Shown one piece after another: positions 7,767-15,344 of a stretch of DNA of 64,000 nt. The stretch's first letter is position 1; each line of letters begins with the position of its first letter. The stretch is taken from assembly GCA_963722175.1 (NCBI GenBank), contig CAVRKA010000004.1, positions 1,054,001-1,118,000 on the forward strand. Direction: 5' to 3'. Position numbers and translations under genes: made by a program. The notes beneath the pieces were generated by a model. That model made no database searches. It was given only the letters and a program-made list of their open reading frames with translations, and had not been told where the DNA came from. Origin of the DNA: WHSW01 sp963722175 (GTDB lineage Bacteria > Actinomycetota > Thermoleophilia > Solirubrobacterales > 70-9).

Positions 7767-10070
7767 GTGCGCGTAGCCATAGTCTCGCCCTACTCATGGA
7801 CATATCCGGGGGGCGTGAACGGACACGTCGACGCGCTCGCCCGCGAGCTGATCGCTCGCGGCCACGAGCTTCGGGTCCTCGCCCCCACCGATCCGCCCGG
7901 GCGCCTCAGCCGGGTGCTTCACCATGCCGACCCCGAGACCGTCGGGATCCCGGACTATGTCGTCGGGCTGTCGCGGACGAAGGCGTTCGGCGCCAACGGC
8001 TCGGTCTCCAACATCGGGATCTTCCCGGACGGGCTGACGAAGATGCGCCGCGAGCTGCGGGCGTTCGCACCTGACGTCGTCCACGTCCACGAGCCTCCGG
8101 CCGGGCCGATCGCCTGGGACGCCTGCACCTACGACGGCGCCCCCGTGATCGCGACCTTCCACGCCTACTCGACCAAGCCGCTGCTCAACCACGTCGCGAC
8201 GCTCGCCGGGGCGCGGCGCAAGTTCAACCAGCTCGCCGGGCGGATCGCGGTCTCCGATGCCGCCGCCTGGACCGGCCGCCGCTGGTTCGGAGGCACCTAC
8301 GACGTGATCCCGAACGGGGTCGACGTCGACGCCCCGCCGGCGGCGCCGAAGCCGCCCGCCGACGAGTTGCGGCTGGTCTTCGTCGGCCGGCCGGAGGATC
8401 GCAAGGGCCTGCCGGTGCTGCTGACCGCGTTCGAGGCGCTGATCGAGCACGAGGACGCCCGGCTGGCCGTGATCGGCGCCGACCGCGTCGACGTCGCCCG
8501 CCACCTGGGCGACCCGGACAGCGAGGAGCGGATCGAGGCGCTGGGGCGCGTCCACGGCGACGAGCTCTGGCGCCGCCTGCACGAGGCCGACCTGCTCTGC
8601 GCTCCGTCGCTGACCGGGGAGAGCTTCGGGATGATCCTCACCGAGGCGTTCGCCGCCGGCACGCCGGTACTCGCTTCCAACATCGCCGGCTACGCCGACG
8701 TGGTCACCGCGGGCGAGAACGGGATCCTCGTCCCACCGGCCGACCCGCAGGGCCTCGCCGAGGAGCTGCAGGCGCTGAGCCGGGCCCCGGAGCGGCTCGA
8801 GCGCATGGGGCGGGCGGCCCGCGAGTCGGCGCAGCGCTACGCCTGGCCGGCGGTCGCGGCGCAGGTCGAGGAGGTCTACGAGCGCGCGACCTCGATCCCC
8901 GCGCCCTCGACCGCCGGCGAGCGGCTCGAGCGCCGGCTCGGGTTGAAGACCGCCGACGGTTTCGACCGCGTCCCCGCCCGGCGGATTCCCTCGCTCGACC
9001 CGGAGCCGGCCCAGGCCCGCGACCGCCACCGGACCGCGCGGCGGATCGGGCTCGGCGCCGCCGCCGCGCTCGGCCTCGGACTCACCTTCATCGCCGCGCA
9101 ACGGATCGGCGTCGACCGCGTGGTGACCAGCATCGTGCGCTCCGACGCCACCTGGGTCCTGGTGGCCACCGGGCTGATGATCGCCTCGATGTTCCTGCGC
9201 GCCAGCGCCTGGTACTCGATCGCGAGGTCGGCGCTTCCCCGCAGGCCGCTGCGGCGCCGCGACGTCGCCTCGGCGACGATGATCGGGGTGCTGATGTCGG
9301 CGACCCTGCCGGCCCGGCTCGGGGAGCCGGCGCGTGCGATGGTGCTCTCGCGGCGCACCGGGCGCATGCGCGAGACCTTCCCGGTCCTGCTCGGGACGCT
9401 GGTCTCGCAGAGCGTGCTCAACATCGTCGCCCTGGTGCTGCTCGGCGGGCTGATCGTCTCCTCGACCGACCTCTTCCACTCGAGCTCGGAGCGCCTCTTC
9501 CTGTTCAGCCTCGCGCCCGTGCTGTTGCTCGTCGGCGTCGTCCTGGCGCCGGCCGTCGTTCGCGAGGGCGGCTCCGGGCGCGTGGCGCGGGTGATCGCGG
9601 CGATCCGCGCGGCGCTGCTCAAGGTTCGCCGCGGATTGGTCGTCTTCCGCGATCCACGACGCGGGCCGGCGGCGGCCGTCTTTCAGCTCGGCGCCTGGGC
9701 GTTGCAGCTGCTCGCCTGCTTCGCTCTGTTCACGGCGCTCGGGCTCAATCACGAGCCGTCGATCAACATCGGCGCCGCCGCCGCGGTCCTCTTCGCGGTC
9801 AACGTGACCGCGGTGATCCCGGCGACCCCGTCGAACATCGGCGTCTTCCAGCTCGCGACGATCAGCGTGCTGACCACCGGCTTCGGCGTCTCGACCGCCG
9901 ATGCGCTCGCCTATGGCGTAATCCTGCAGGCGGTCGAGATTGCGACCGCGGTCGCCTGCGGGCTGCCGGCGCTGGTCCGCGAGGGCGTCACCTGGCAGGA
10001 CATGCGCCTGCGGGCCCTGTCCGCCGCCCCGGTGCGGTTGCGGCCTGCCGGAGCGGCAGAAAACGGTTAG
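7767..10070 (+). CDS. Fusion of PimA-like GT4 glycosyltransferase and LPG-synthase-type membrane domain
   Basis: 767 residues from a GTG start (MRVAIVSPYSWTYPGGVNGH). Residues 1 to ~370 form a GT-B glycosyltransferase of family 4: the N-terminal GGVNGHV loop, VHVHEPPAGPIAWDA, FVGRPEDRKGLPVLL, and the E-x7-E donor-site region SFGMILTEAFAAGTPVLASN. This is closest in look to phosphatidylinositol mannosyltransferases. Residues ~430-750 are a seven-to-eight helix membrane domain of the UPF0104/lysylphosphatidylglycerol-synthase TM type (FLRASAWYSIARSALP, TLPARLGEPARAMVL, VIPATPSNIGVFQ). Known: the two domains are often separate proteins. Inferred: the fusion couples glycolipid synthesis to membrane anchoring or flipping. 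Confidence 0.85.
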   Translation: MRVAIVSPYSWTYPGGVNGHVDALARELIARGHELRVLAPTDPPGRLSRVLHHADPETVGIPDYVVGLSRTKAFGANGSVSNIGIFPDGLTKMRRELRAFAPDVVHVHEPPAGPIAWDACTYDGAPVIATFHAYSTKPLLNHVATLAGARRKFNQLAGRIAVSDAAAWTGRRWFGGTYDVIPNGVDVDAPPAAPKPPADELRLVFVGRPEDRKGLPVLLTAFEALIEHEDARLAVIGADRVDVARHLGDPDSEERIEALGRVHGDELWRRLHEADLLCAPSLTGESFGMILTEAFAAGTPVLASNIAGYADVVTAGENGILVPPADPQGLAEELQALSRAPERLERMGRAARESAQRYAWPAVAAQVEEVYERATSIPAPSTAGERLERRLGLKTADGFDRVPARRIPSLDPEPAQARDRHRTARRIGLGAAAALGLGLTFIAAQRIGVDRVVTSIVRSDATWVLVATGLMIASMFLRASAWYSIARSALPRRPLRRRDVASATMIGVLMSATLPARLGEPARAMVLSRRTGRMRETFPVLLGTLVSQSVLNIVALVLLGGLIVSSTDLFHSSSERLFLFSLAPVLLLVGVVLAPAVVREGGSGRVARVIAAIRAALLKVRRGLVVFRDPRRGPAAAVFQLGAWALQLLACFALFTALGLNHEPSINIGAAAAVLFAVNVTAVIPATPSNIGVFQLATISVLTTGFGVSTADALAYGVILQAVEIATAVACGLPALVREGVTWQDMRLRALSAAPVRLRPAGAAENG

Positions 10071-10150
10071 GTCACGGGGTTTGTGGCGCTCGCGGCCGGG
10101 TCGGGCTGGGTAGAGGACGGGTTGGCGCCGGCGCCCGCCGGAAGTCTCGG

Positions 10151-10198
10151 TGAGCCGCGCCTTACCCCCGCTCCACCGGGGTCAACAGGCGGCTCGCT
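10151..10198. repeat. GAGCCGC intergenic hairpin repeat, copy 1
   Basis: A 44-bp unit bounded by GAGCCGC (10152-10158) and GCGGCTC (10189-10195), with a conserved GGGTCAA near the right arm followed by GCTG. It lies in the 310-bp gap between the glycosyltransferase fusion and metH, upstream of the SAM riboswitch. Related copies are at 48562-48604 and 56879-56921. Apart from this repeat and the riboswitch, I see nothing else in the gap. Confidence 0.65.
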
Positions 10199-10285
10199 GA
10201 CAGAAACAGGCTGCGCGGCTGAATCGACACCGCCTCACCCAGCCCCGTAAACGCCCCGCAGAGCGACCCCGTGCCGCTATCCTGA

Positions 10286-10388
10286 TCTGACCATCCAGAG
10301 CGGCTGAGGGACCCGGACCGCGGAAGCCGCCGCAACCCACCGAACTCCCCGGAGCAAGGCAAGGTGCGACAGCCGGGAGCGATGGAGG
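10286..10388 (+). promoter_or_regulatory. SAM-sensing riboswitch (SAM-I-like) controlling metH
   Basis: The core of the SAM-I clan is recognisable: AGAGCGGCTGAGGGA (10297-10311), GAAGCCGCCGCAACC (about 10322-10336) and AAGGTGCGACAGCC (10361-10374). A closing P1 helix can form between CCATC at 10291-10295 and GATGG at 10381-10385. The P1 3' strand contains the metH start codon (ATG 10382), and the likely Shine-Dalgarno GGGAG is at 10375-10379. SAM binding should therefore hide the ribosome-binding site, so control looks translational. A -10-like TATCCT at 10278-10283 would start transcription right at the aptamer. Confidence 0.85.
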
Positions 10389-13300
10389 TGAACGAACTGC
10401 CAACTCCAGATAGAGATTTCCTCGCCGCGATTCGCGAGCGCGTCGTCGTCTTCGACGGCGGCATGGGCGCGACCCTGGAGCAGTTCGAGCTGACCTCCGA
10501 GGACTACGGCGGGCTCGAGGGCAAGTGCCACGAGGCGCTCGTGCTGAACCGCCCCGACGTGATCGAGGGCGTCCACACGTCGATGCTCGACGCCGGCGCC
10601 CAGGTGCTCGAGACCGACACCTTCCAGGGCTCGCGGATCAAGCTCGACGAGTGGGGCCTGGGCGAGCACACGCTCGAGATCAACACGAAGGCCGCCGAGA
10701 TCGCCCGCAAGGCCGCGGGCGAGTCGCGTTTCGTCGCCGGCTCGATCGGTCCGACCGGGTTCCTGCCCGCCTCCGACGACCCGACCCTCGGAGGGATCAG
10801 CTTCCGTGAGCTCGCCGACTGCTTCGCCGAACAGGCCCGCGGCCTGGTCGCGGGCGGCGCCGACCTGATCATCATCGAGACGGCCCAGGACATCCTCGAG
10901 GTCAAGGCGGCGGTGTTCGGGGCCCGTGAGGCGTTCAAGGAGGCCGGCAGGACGCTGCCGATCCAGACCTCCGTCTCGCTGCTGCCGCAGGGCGGCAAGA
11001 TGCTGCTCGGCACCGACATCCAGGCGGTGCTGACGACGCTCGCGGCGCTCGAGGTCGACGTGATCGGGCTCAACTGCTCGACCGGCCCCGAGGACATGCG
11101 CGACGCGATCCGTTACCTGGGCGAGTACTCGCCGGTTCCGGTGCACTGCATCCCGAACGCCGGCCTGCCGCTGCAGGGGCCCGACGGCGAGACGATCTTC
11201 CCCGAGACGCCCGAGCAGATCTCGAAGGTGCTGGGCGAGTTCGTCGAGCGCTTCGACGTCTCGATCGTCGGCGGTTGCTGCGGCACCACGCCCGACCACA
11301 TCCGCGCGCTCGCGGAGCGGGTCTCCGGAAGGGTGCCCAAGCAGCGCCCCGAGCCGGGGCCGCCGGAGGTGGCGAGCATGATGACCTCGACTCCGTTGGT
11401 TCAGGAGCCGCGCCCGACGCTGGTCGGCGAGCGGGTCAACTCGCAGGGCTCGCGCAAGGCGAAGGAGCTGCTGCTCGCCGACGACTACGACGGCCTCGTC
11501 CAGGTCGCCGAGGATCAGGTCAACGGCGGCGCCCACGTGCTCGACCTCTGCGTCGCGCTGACCGAGCGCCAGGACGAGGACGAGCAGATGGCGGAGGTCG
11601 CCAAGCGCGTCTCGCTCACCCAGCCGGCTCCGCTACAGATCGACTCGACCGAGCCCGACGTGATCAAGGCCGCGCTCGAGCGGACCCCCGGCCGGGCGAT
11701 CGTCAACTCCGTCAACCTCGAGGCCGGGCGCGACAAGCTCGACACCGTCGTGCCGCTCGCCCGCGCCCACGGTGCGGCGCTGATCGCGCTGACGATCGAC
11801 GAGGTCGGGATGGCGAAGACCGCCGATCGCAAGCTCGAGATCGCCCAGCGGATCAAGGAGCTCGCCTGCGACGAGCATGGGCTCGATCCCGAGCTGCTGA
11901 TCTTCGACGCCCTCACCTTCACCCTGACCACCGGCGACGACGAGTGGAAGCCGTCGGCGGTCGAGACGATCGAGGGAATCCGCAAGATCAAGGCCGAGCT
12001 GCCGGAGGTCAAGACCTCGCTCGGCGTCTCCAACGTCTCCTTCGGGGTCGGACAGCCGGCCCGGGCGGTGCTGAACTCGGTCTTCCTCCATCACTGCGTC
12101 GAGGCCGGGCTCGACCTGGCGATGGTCAACCCGAACCACATCACCCCCTACGGCGAGATCCCGGGGAACGAGCGCGAGCTCGCCGACGACCTCGTCTACA
12201 ACCGCCGCGACGACGCGCTCGAGAAGTTCATCGAGCACTTCGAGTCGAAGGGCGAGGATGCCGAGGCCGAGGTCGAGAACCCGACGGAGGGCATGGAGCC
12301 CGAGGAAGCCCTGCACTGGCACATCCTGCGGCGCAAGAAGGATGGCGTCGAGGACTGGATCGACGCCTCGGTCGAGAAGATCGGCGCCGTCCCGACCCTG
12401 AACACGGTCCTGCTGCCGGCGATGAAGGAGGTCGGCGACAAGTTCGGCGCCGGCGAGCTGATCCTGCCCTTCGTCCTGCAATCGGCGGAGGTGATGAAGC
12501 GGGCCGTCGCCCAGCTCGAGAACTACCTCGACCGGATCGAGGGCCACACCAAGGGCAAGGTCGTGATCGCGACCGTGTTCGGCGACGTGCACGACATCGG
12601 CAAGTCGCTGGTCAACACGATCCTCACCAACAACGGCTACACGGTCGTCGACCTCGGCAAGCAGGTTCCGGTCGAGAAGATCATCACGGCGGCGGTCGAG
12701 GAGAAGGCGGACGCGATCGGGCTCTCGGCGCTGCTCGTCTCGACGTCGAAGCAGATGCCGCTGTGCATCGGCGAGCTGCACGAGCGCGGGCTCGAGTTCC
12801 CGGTCCTGATCGGCGGCGCGGCGATCAACCGCGACTTCGGCCGCCGGGCGCTCTACCCGAAGGGCAAGGAGTCCGACGAGGTCTACGAGCCCGGGGTCTT
12901 CTACTGCAAGGACGCCTTCGCCGGGCTCGACACCGTCGACGCGCTGATCGACGAGGCGGCGCGCGAGTCGCTGGTCGCGAAGATCCGCGACGAGGCCGAC
13001 GAGCTGCGCAACCGCCCCGTGGAGGAGGACACCGGCCCGCCGGTCACCGACGACTCGGTGCGCTCGGCGGTCGGTACCGACACCCCGATCCCGGAGCCGC
13101 CGTTCTGGGGCGTGCGCGAGATCGACATCGACCTCGACGAGGTCTTCCCCTACCTCGACCGCCACGTGCTGTTCAAGCTCCACTGGGGCGGGCGCGGCAA
13201 GAAGGGCGAGGAGTGGCGGCAGATCGTCGAGGGCCACGACGGCGAGGAGGGCTTCGCCCCGAAGCTCGAGCGCATGTGGCGCGAGCAGGACTACCTGCGC

Positions 13301-14020
13301 CCGCGCGCGAAGCTCGGCTACTTCCCCTGCAACGCCGACGGCAACGAGCTCGTGATCTTCGACCCCGACGACCAGGACCGCGAGATCGAGCGACTGGTCT
13401 TCCCGCGCCAGCCCCGCCACGACCGCATCTGCCTGGCCGACTTCTACCGTCCGCTGGAATACAAGCCGGACGGATCTCCCGATCCGTCCGGGTCGGAAAG
13501 GGACGTGGTCGCGCTGCAGGCCGTCACCGTCGGCTCGGAGGTGACCGAGCGGATCACCCAGCTCGAGGCCGACGGCGAGTTCGCCGAGCAGCTGTTCACC
13601 CACGGGCTGGGCGTCCAGGCGGCCGAGGGCAGCGCCGAGTGGCTGCACGCCGAGGTCCGCCGCGGGCTCGGGATCGACCTCGACCAGGGCCGCCGCTACT
13701 CCTGGGGCTATCCCGCCTGCCCGGAGCAGTCCGAGCACGAGAAGGTCGAGCGCCTGCTGGCGATGTCGGAGATCGGGATCGTCCTCTCCGGCGGTCACGC
13801 GCTCGAGCCCGAGCAGTCGACGGCGGCGATCATCGCCCACCACCCCCAGGCGGTCTACTTCGGCATGAAGTCGGGCTTCGTCCCGGCGGAGAAGAAGAGC
13901 GACGAGCTGATCGCCGGCACCGACCGTGGCGGCGAGCTGCCGCCCGATGCCGACCCCGACGGCGACGGCACGGTCGAGGCCGAGGCCGACGAGCCGTCGA
14001 TGGACGCTGCCCCGGCCTAG
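10382..14020 (+). CDS. metH: Cobalamin-dependent methionine synthase
   Basis: 1212 residues with all four MetH modules in order. The homocysteine-binding barrel comes first (VVFDGGMGATLEQFEL; zinc Cys in GLNCSTG and VGGCCGTTPDH). Next is the pterin/methyltetrahydrofolate barrel (PTLVGERVNSQGSRK). The cobalamin cap and binding domains follow, with DVHDIGKSL carrying the DxHxxG lower-ligand His. The SAM-dependent reactivation domain is last (ending RRYSWGYPACPEQSEHEKV, then a short acidic tail). It transfers the methyl group from 5-methyl-THF to homocysteine. An 11-bp perfect palindrome (13466-13491) adds PDGSPDPSGS in a loop of the activation domain. The start overlaps the SAM riboswitch, so the enzyme is repressed by the product of its own pathway. 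Confidence 0.96.
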   Translation: MEVNELPTPDRDFLAAIRERVVVFDGGMGATLEQFELTSEDYGGLEGKCHEALVLNRPDVIEGVHTSMLDAGAQVLETDTFQGSRIKLDEWGLGEHTLEINTKAAEIARKAAGESRFVAGSIGPTGFLPASDDPTLGGISFRELADCFAEQARGLVAGGADLIIIETAQDILEVKAAVFGAREAFKEAGRTLPIQTSVSLLPQGGKMLLGTDIQAVLTTLAALEVDVIGLNCSTGPEDMRDAIRYLGEYSPVPVHCIPNAGLPLQGPDGETIFPETPEQISKVLGEFVERFDVSIVGGCCGTTPDHIRALAERVSGRVPKQRPEPGPPEVASMMTSTPLVQEPRPTLVGERVNSQGSRKAKELLLADDYDGLVQVAEDQVNGGAHVLDLCVALTERQDEDEQMAEVAKRVSLTQPAPLQIDSTEPDVIKAALERTPGRAIVNSVNLEAGRDKLDTVVPLARAHGAALIALTIDEVGMAKTADRKLEIAQRIKELACDEHGLDPELLIFDALTFTLTTGDDEWKPSAVETIEGIRKIKAELPEVKTSLGVSNVSFGVGQPARAVLNSVFLHHCVEAGLDLAMVNPNHITPYGEIPGNERELADDLVYNRRDDALEKFIEHFESKGEDAEAEVENPTEGMEPEEALHWHILRRKKDGVEDWIDASVEKIGAVPTLNTVLLPAMKEVGDKFGAGELILPFVLQSAEVMKRAVAQLENYLDRIEGHTKGKVVIATVFGDVHDIGKSLVNTILTNNGYTVVDLGKQVPVEKIITAAVEEKADAIGLSALLVSTSKQMPLCIGELHERGLEFPVLIGGAAINRDFGRRALYPKGKESDEVYEPGVFYCKDAFAGLDTVDALIDEAARESLVAKIRDEADELRNRPVEEDTGPPVTDDSVRSAVGTDTPIPEPPFWGVREIDIDLDEVFPYLDRHVLFKLHWGGRGKKGEEWRQIVEGHDGEEGFAPKLERMWREQDYLRPRAKLGYFPCNADGNELVIFDPDDQDREIERLVFPRQPRHDRICLADFYRPLEYKPDGSPDPSGSERDVVALQAVTVGSEVTERITQLEADGEFAEQLFTHGLGVQAAEGSAEWLHAEVRRGLGIDLDQGRRYSWGYPACPEQSEHEKVERLLAMSEIGIVLSGGHALEPEQSTAAIIAHHPQAVYFGMKSGFVPAEKKSDELIAGTDRGGELPPDADPDGDGTVEAEADEPSMDAAPA
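13466..13491. repeat. Perfect hairpin embedded in metH coding sequence
   Basis: An 11-bp stem CCGGACGGATC / GATCCGTCCGG with loop TCCC sits between the conserved blocks ADFYRPLEYK and RDVVALQAVTV of the reactivation domain. It is in frame and is not related in sequence to the GAA-capped element. Confidence 0.6.
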
Positions 14021-14055
14021 CTCTCTCGGTTCGGCTCTGCGCCCTCGGCGCAGGG

Positions 14056-14586
14056 CTATTTCAGCTCGAACGTGCTCAACGCCTCGTCGCAGGCCTGCTC
14101 GACCTCGTCGCGGTGGTCCGGGGTCGACTGGCAGTTGATCAGGTACTCCTGATCGCGGTCGAAGATGAAGGTCAGGTCGCTGACGCCGCCCTCGAGCGAC
14201 GGCACCTCGACGTCCTCGGCGGTGAACGCCGGGAGCCCGCCGACCTTGGAATCCTTCAGGCTCGGGCTCTGATCGATCTGCGAGATCAGGTCGGTGATCT
14301 CCCGTCGCGCCAGGTCGAGGTTCGACTCGTCGATCGCGATCTTGAGGGTGAAGAGCTGGACGATGATCACGTTGTCGTCGTCCATGCCGACGCCTCCCGT
14401 CGCCTCCGCCGCGGCACCGAGCTCCTGACTGAGCGTGACGTCCTCGGCGACCTGAAAGCCGTCGGGGTACTCGAAGGTGAACGGGAACTCGGATTCGTCG
14501 AAGGTGCCGCCGCCGGAGTCGCCGCAGGCGGCAAGCAGCAGGGCGCACAGCAGGGCGGCCAGCCCGGGTACGGCATGGCGCTTCAT
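14056..14586 (-). CDS. Predicted lipoprotein
   Basis: A 176-residue protein with a lipoprotein signal peptide (MKRHAVPGLAALLCALLLAAC, Cys at residue 21 as the lipidated residue). The mature domain begins FPFTFEYPDGFQVAED and looks like a PsbP/LpqN-type alpha-beta sandwich seen in actinobacterial lipoproteins. The fold assignment is a guess from the FEYPDGF opening and overall pattern. It is convergent with metH (35-bp gap) and ends about 10 bp after the start of the upstream thioesterase gene's stop, so the two minus-strand genes may be co-transcribed. Confidence 0.7.
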   Translation of the reverse strand: MKRHAVPGLAALLCALLLAACGDSGGGTFDESEFPFTFEYPDGFQVAEDVTLSQELGAAAEATGGVGMDDDNVIIVQLFTLKIAIDESNLDLARREITDLISQIDQSPSLKDSKVGGLPAFTAEDVEVPSLEGGVSDLTFIFDRDQEYLINCQSTPDHRDEVEQACDEALSTFELK

Positions 14587-14596
14587 CGGGCGGATC

Positions 14597-15034
14597 CTAT
14601 TCCTGGTCGGCGACCGGCTCCGGCGCCGCCGGGCCGCTGTCGTGTTCGCCCAGGCGCTCGGCGGGAAAGATCGAGAAGCTGCCGATCGCGGTCGCAAGCA
14701 GGCGGCCCTCTTCGTCGCTGACCTCGGAGCGGAGCACGGCGACGCGGTCGTTACGACGGTCGAGCACCGAGTCGCAGATCACGTCGCCGTCGCGGGCGGT
14801 GCGCAGGTAGTTGATCGAGATGTTGATCGTCGCGATCCGCTCCCCGCTCTGGCGCTCGACCCAGAGCGCCGAACCCATCGAGTAGTCGATCATCGCGTAG
14901 GCGACCGGGCCCGACAGCAGGCCCGCCGGGTTGATCAGCTCCGGGCGGACGGTCAGGCGAACGCGGTTCGCCGACTCCCAGCGCAGGCCCAGCCAGCGGG
15001 TGAGGCCGTCGATGCCGCCGTATTCCTCGCGCAT
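14597..15034 (-). CDS. Hotdog-fold thioesterase, PaaI type
   Basis: A 145-residue single-hotdog protein. The pattern LINPAGLLSGPVAYAMIDYSMG matches the central helix and the N/D-G-x-x-H/S-G active-site region of PaaI-like acyl-CoA thioesterases, although the usual His is replaced by Leu-Ser (LLSG). The strands TINISINYLRTAR and VAVLRSEVSDEEGRLLATAIGSFSIF complete the fold. It probably hydrolyses acyl-CoA thioesters; the substrate is unknown. An acyl-CoA synthetase gene is nearby on the opposite strand. Confidence 0.8.
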   Translation of the reverse strand: MREEYGGIDGLTRWLGLRWESANRVRLTVRPELINPAGLLSGPVAYAMIDYSMGSALWVERQSGERIATINISINYLRTARDGDVICDSVLDRRNDRVAVLRSEVSDEEGRLLATAIGSFSIFPAERLGEHDSGPAAPEPVADQE

Positions 15035-15093
15035 CCGGCAACCCTATTTGTGAGCGCCGTGAAACGGGCCGTTGAACGATTTCCGAATCGGGG

Positions 15094-15121
15094 TTGAAAC
15101 GACCCCCGATGTCGTTAGCGT
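15094..15121 (+). promoter_or_regulatory. Candidate sigma-70-type promoter
   Basis: TTGAAA at 15094-15099 and TAGCGT at 15116-15121 with a 16-bp spacer lie ahead of the small gene at 15180 and the acyl-CoA synthetase gene. This is a motif match only. Confidence 0.35.
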
Positions 15122-15179
15122 GAGGTGATCGCTCAGAAAGCGAGGCGGCCGATGCGTTCGGGCGCCGGAGAGGAGAGCG

Positions 15180-15329
15180 ATGGAGATCGATCCGCAAGCG
15201 ATCGAGGTGCAGGGCTCCGAGCAGAGCTACGCGGCCGATCCGACGCGCACCGATATCGAGTGGCTGCGCGCCGTCGGCGACTGGTACCGCGACGAGGCGA
15301 ACCGCCTCGAGGAGCAGATCCCCGCATGA
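15180..15329 (+). CDS. Small 49-residue protein of unknown function
   Basis: The ATG at 15180 is preceded by a strong purine-rich ribosome-binding site (GGAGAGGAGAG). The peptide begins MEIDPQAIEVQGSEQSYAAD and is acidic, with three aromatic residues in WLRAVGDWYRDEA. It ends at a TGA 15 bp before the next gene, so the two are probably co-transcribed. The good Shine-Dalgarno and amphipathic helical pattern support a real gene. I do not recognise the family. Confidence 0.6.
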   Translation: MEIDPQAIEVQGSEQSYAADPTRTDIEWLRAVGDWYRDEANRLEEQIPA

Positions 15330-15344
15330 CGTAGGATCGCCGCC

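Noticed and set aside
7794..9752. A 652-codon open frame opposite the glycosyltransferase fusion (and a similar 629-codon one at 5871-7760)
   Set aside because: Low-complexity antisense composition; the plus-strand genes have clear domains.
11633..14548. A 971-codon open frame on the strand opposite metH
   Set aside because: It mirrors metH codon for codon, has the Asp/Val/Arg composition typical of GC-rich antisense frames and no recognisable domain.
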